Source: Sutterella sp. (GTDB lineage: Bacteria; Pseudomonadota; Gammaproteobacteria; Burkholderiales; Burkholderiaceae_F). Taken from it: a stretch of 7,100 nt of DNA. Below, piece by piece: positions 6,628 through 7,100 of the stretch. The notes beneath the pieces were generated by a model. It was not told the origin of the DNA and ran no database searches. It worked only from the letters and a program-made list of their open reading frames with translations. Positions within the stretch are counted from its first letter, which is position 1. The number at the start of each line of letters is the position of its first letter. Made by a program: the position numbers and the translations under genes. The stretch is taken from the NCBI GenBank assembly GCA_020025965.1, contig JAHHRG010000077.1, positions 1 to 7,100 on the forward strand, in the 5' to 3' direction.

Positions 6628-6938
6628 CTATTTCCATTCCTGAAGATTAGCTGCAAGGTTAAGCCAAAAGAAATACTGCCCCCTTTTGACCGACGACGTT
6701 TTATACGTGCCTAATCGCTCTCGAAAGTTCCCTGGCAGGGGTACAGGAGCAGATATTCACGCAATTGCGGTGCCTCCCTTCTGTCAATTCCCGGTGTCCC
6801 TTTATTCGATTCCACACGTCTGAGTGTGGCTAGCATATTGGCTTGGTTCAGTATGTTTTCGAGAGTGATGAGCTCAAACGGGTCTGAAATATGTCTGGTA
6901 TTGTCCATCCTTATGACGGTCTTTGTGCCCTTCTGCAT
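6628..6938 (-). pseudogene. ltrA: Group II intron reverse transcriptase/maturase, frameshifted N-terminal remnant
   Basis: From the ATG at 6936-6938 the frame gives 75 residues. It contains NMLATLRRVESNKGTPGID and then LREYL, the standard N-terminal lead-in of group II intron reverse transcriptases (consensus 'NML.A..RV..NKG..G.DG.T...L..YL'). The normal protein then has about 13 residues and 'GTY.PSPV.R'. Here that piece (FRERL, then GTYKTSSVKR) appears one frame over, ending near 6682, and the spacing from EYL fits 13 codons minus one base. I infer a one-base frameshift at about 6719-6745. After VKR the family match stops. The frame runs through GQYFFWLNLAANLQEWK to a TAG at 6628-6630, only about 10 bases before domain V. 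All catalytic RT blocks, domain X and any endonuclease domain are missing, so it is non-functional. Confidence 0.75.
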
Positions 6939-7100
6939 ACCTTCGCCATTCCGTGGCTATCCTTTCCAGACAGGTATTTTTTTCATGAAAGGTATGGAAC
7001 CGCCGGGCCGCAAAAATCTCTGCCACCCGCAGCGGCATCCAAAAAAGCTCAAGCAAACAACCTAAAGCACTAGCGTTCGCAAAGGAATCTCAACCGTACC
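6939..7100 (-). other. Presumed intron RNA 5' of the maturase stub
   Basis: No gene is supported here; short open frames lack ribosome sites and family motifs. By position it should be part of the intron RNA leading into domain IV. A small hairpin GCCA/TGGC (6945-6957) lies just upstream of the stub's start codon, where introns of this type often fold the ORF start into the maturase-binding arm of domain IV. Domains I-III cannot be delimited by eye within the window. Confidence 0.4.

Larger units (their letters stand above)
6541..7100 (-). mobile_element. Degenerate group II intron (3' portion), runs off the window
   Basis: On the minus strand the order is: presumed intron RNA upstream of the ORF (7100-6939), an N-terminal stub of the intron reverse transcriptase (6938-6682), a short spacer, domain V (6617-6586), the linker GUGAG, domain VI (6580-6548), a bulged A at 6547 and the 3' end ACUUGAU (6547-6541). 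This is the normal order of a bacterial group II intron with its ORF in domain IV, but the ORF is only about 300 bases instead of the usual 1.2-1.8 kb. The element therefore cannot move by itself; splicing in trans with maturase from another copy is conceivable. The 5' splice site is beyond 7100. The structural recognition was done by eye from pairings and known 3'-end consensus, not by a covariance search. Confidence 0.75.

Noticed and set aside
1..7100. CRISPR arrays, tRNA or rRNA genes
   Set aside because: No regularly spaced direct repeats, and no tRNA or rRNA landmark sequences were seen on either strand.

Overview
This 7.1 kb window reads as a bacterial accessory or metabolic island of roughly balanced base composition. 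It suggests a Gram-negative, anaerobic, probably gut-associated organism. The Shine-Dalgarno usage, the exported flavin reductase carried as a lipoprotein, the AspT-type exchanger and the LysR/MFS pair would fit a betaproteobacterium such as the Sutterellaceae. That assignment is inference from gene content; no marker gene is present.

Layout, left to right. (1) At 1-202 on the + strand lies the C-terminal end of an ISL3-type transposase, cut by the window edge. (2) At 202-230 is a minus-strand intrinsic terminator with a UUCG loop, serving the next gene. (3) 279-2087 (-) encodes a lipid-anchored, haem-free flavoprotein reductase of the fumarate/urocanate reductase superfamily, with an N-terminal FMN-binding domain that carries a covalent flavinylation motif. 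(4) 2197-2234 (-) is a strong terminator, so the exchanger gene and the reductase gene are separate transcription units. (5) 2284-3954 (-) encodes an AspT/YidE/YbjL-type exchanger: two membrane repeats around two cytosolic RCK_C domains. (6) 4164-5048 (-) encodes a LysR-type regulator. (7) 5049-5160 is a compact divergent control region with a perfect 6+6 palindrome over the likely + strand promoter. (8) 5161-6435 (+) encodes an MFS transporter resembling E. coli YbjJ. (9) 6541-7100 (-) is the relic of a group II intron. Catalytic domain V, domain VI with its branch-point A, and the 3' splice end are recognisable. The intron-encoded reverse transcriptase has collapsed to a frameshifted N-terminal stub.

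Working together (inference): the reductase would act outside the cytoplasmic membrane as a terminal reductase for a small unsaturated acid, taking electrons through its FMN domain from a donor not encoded here. The exchanger could move a substrate/product pair of amino-acid or dicarboxylate type. The LysR protein most plausibly controls the divergent MFS gene and perhaps itself. Mobile-element debris at both ends suggests the four-gene block sits in a rearranged, acquisition-prone part of the genome.

The most notable points are the reductase active site, which lacks the fumarate-reductase proton-relay residues and so has an unassigned substrate, and the hidden group II intron 3' end downstream of the MFS gene.
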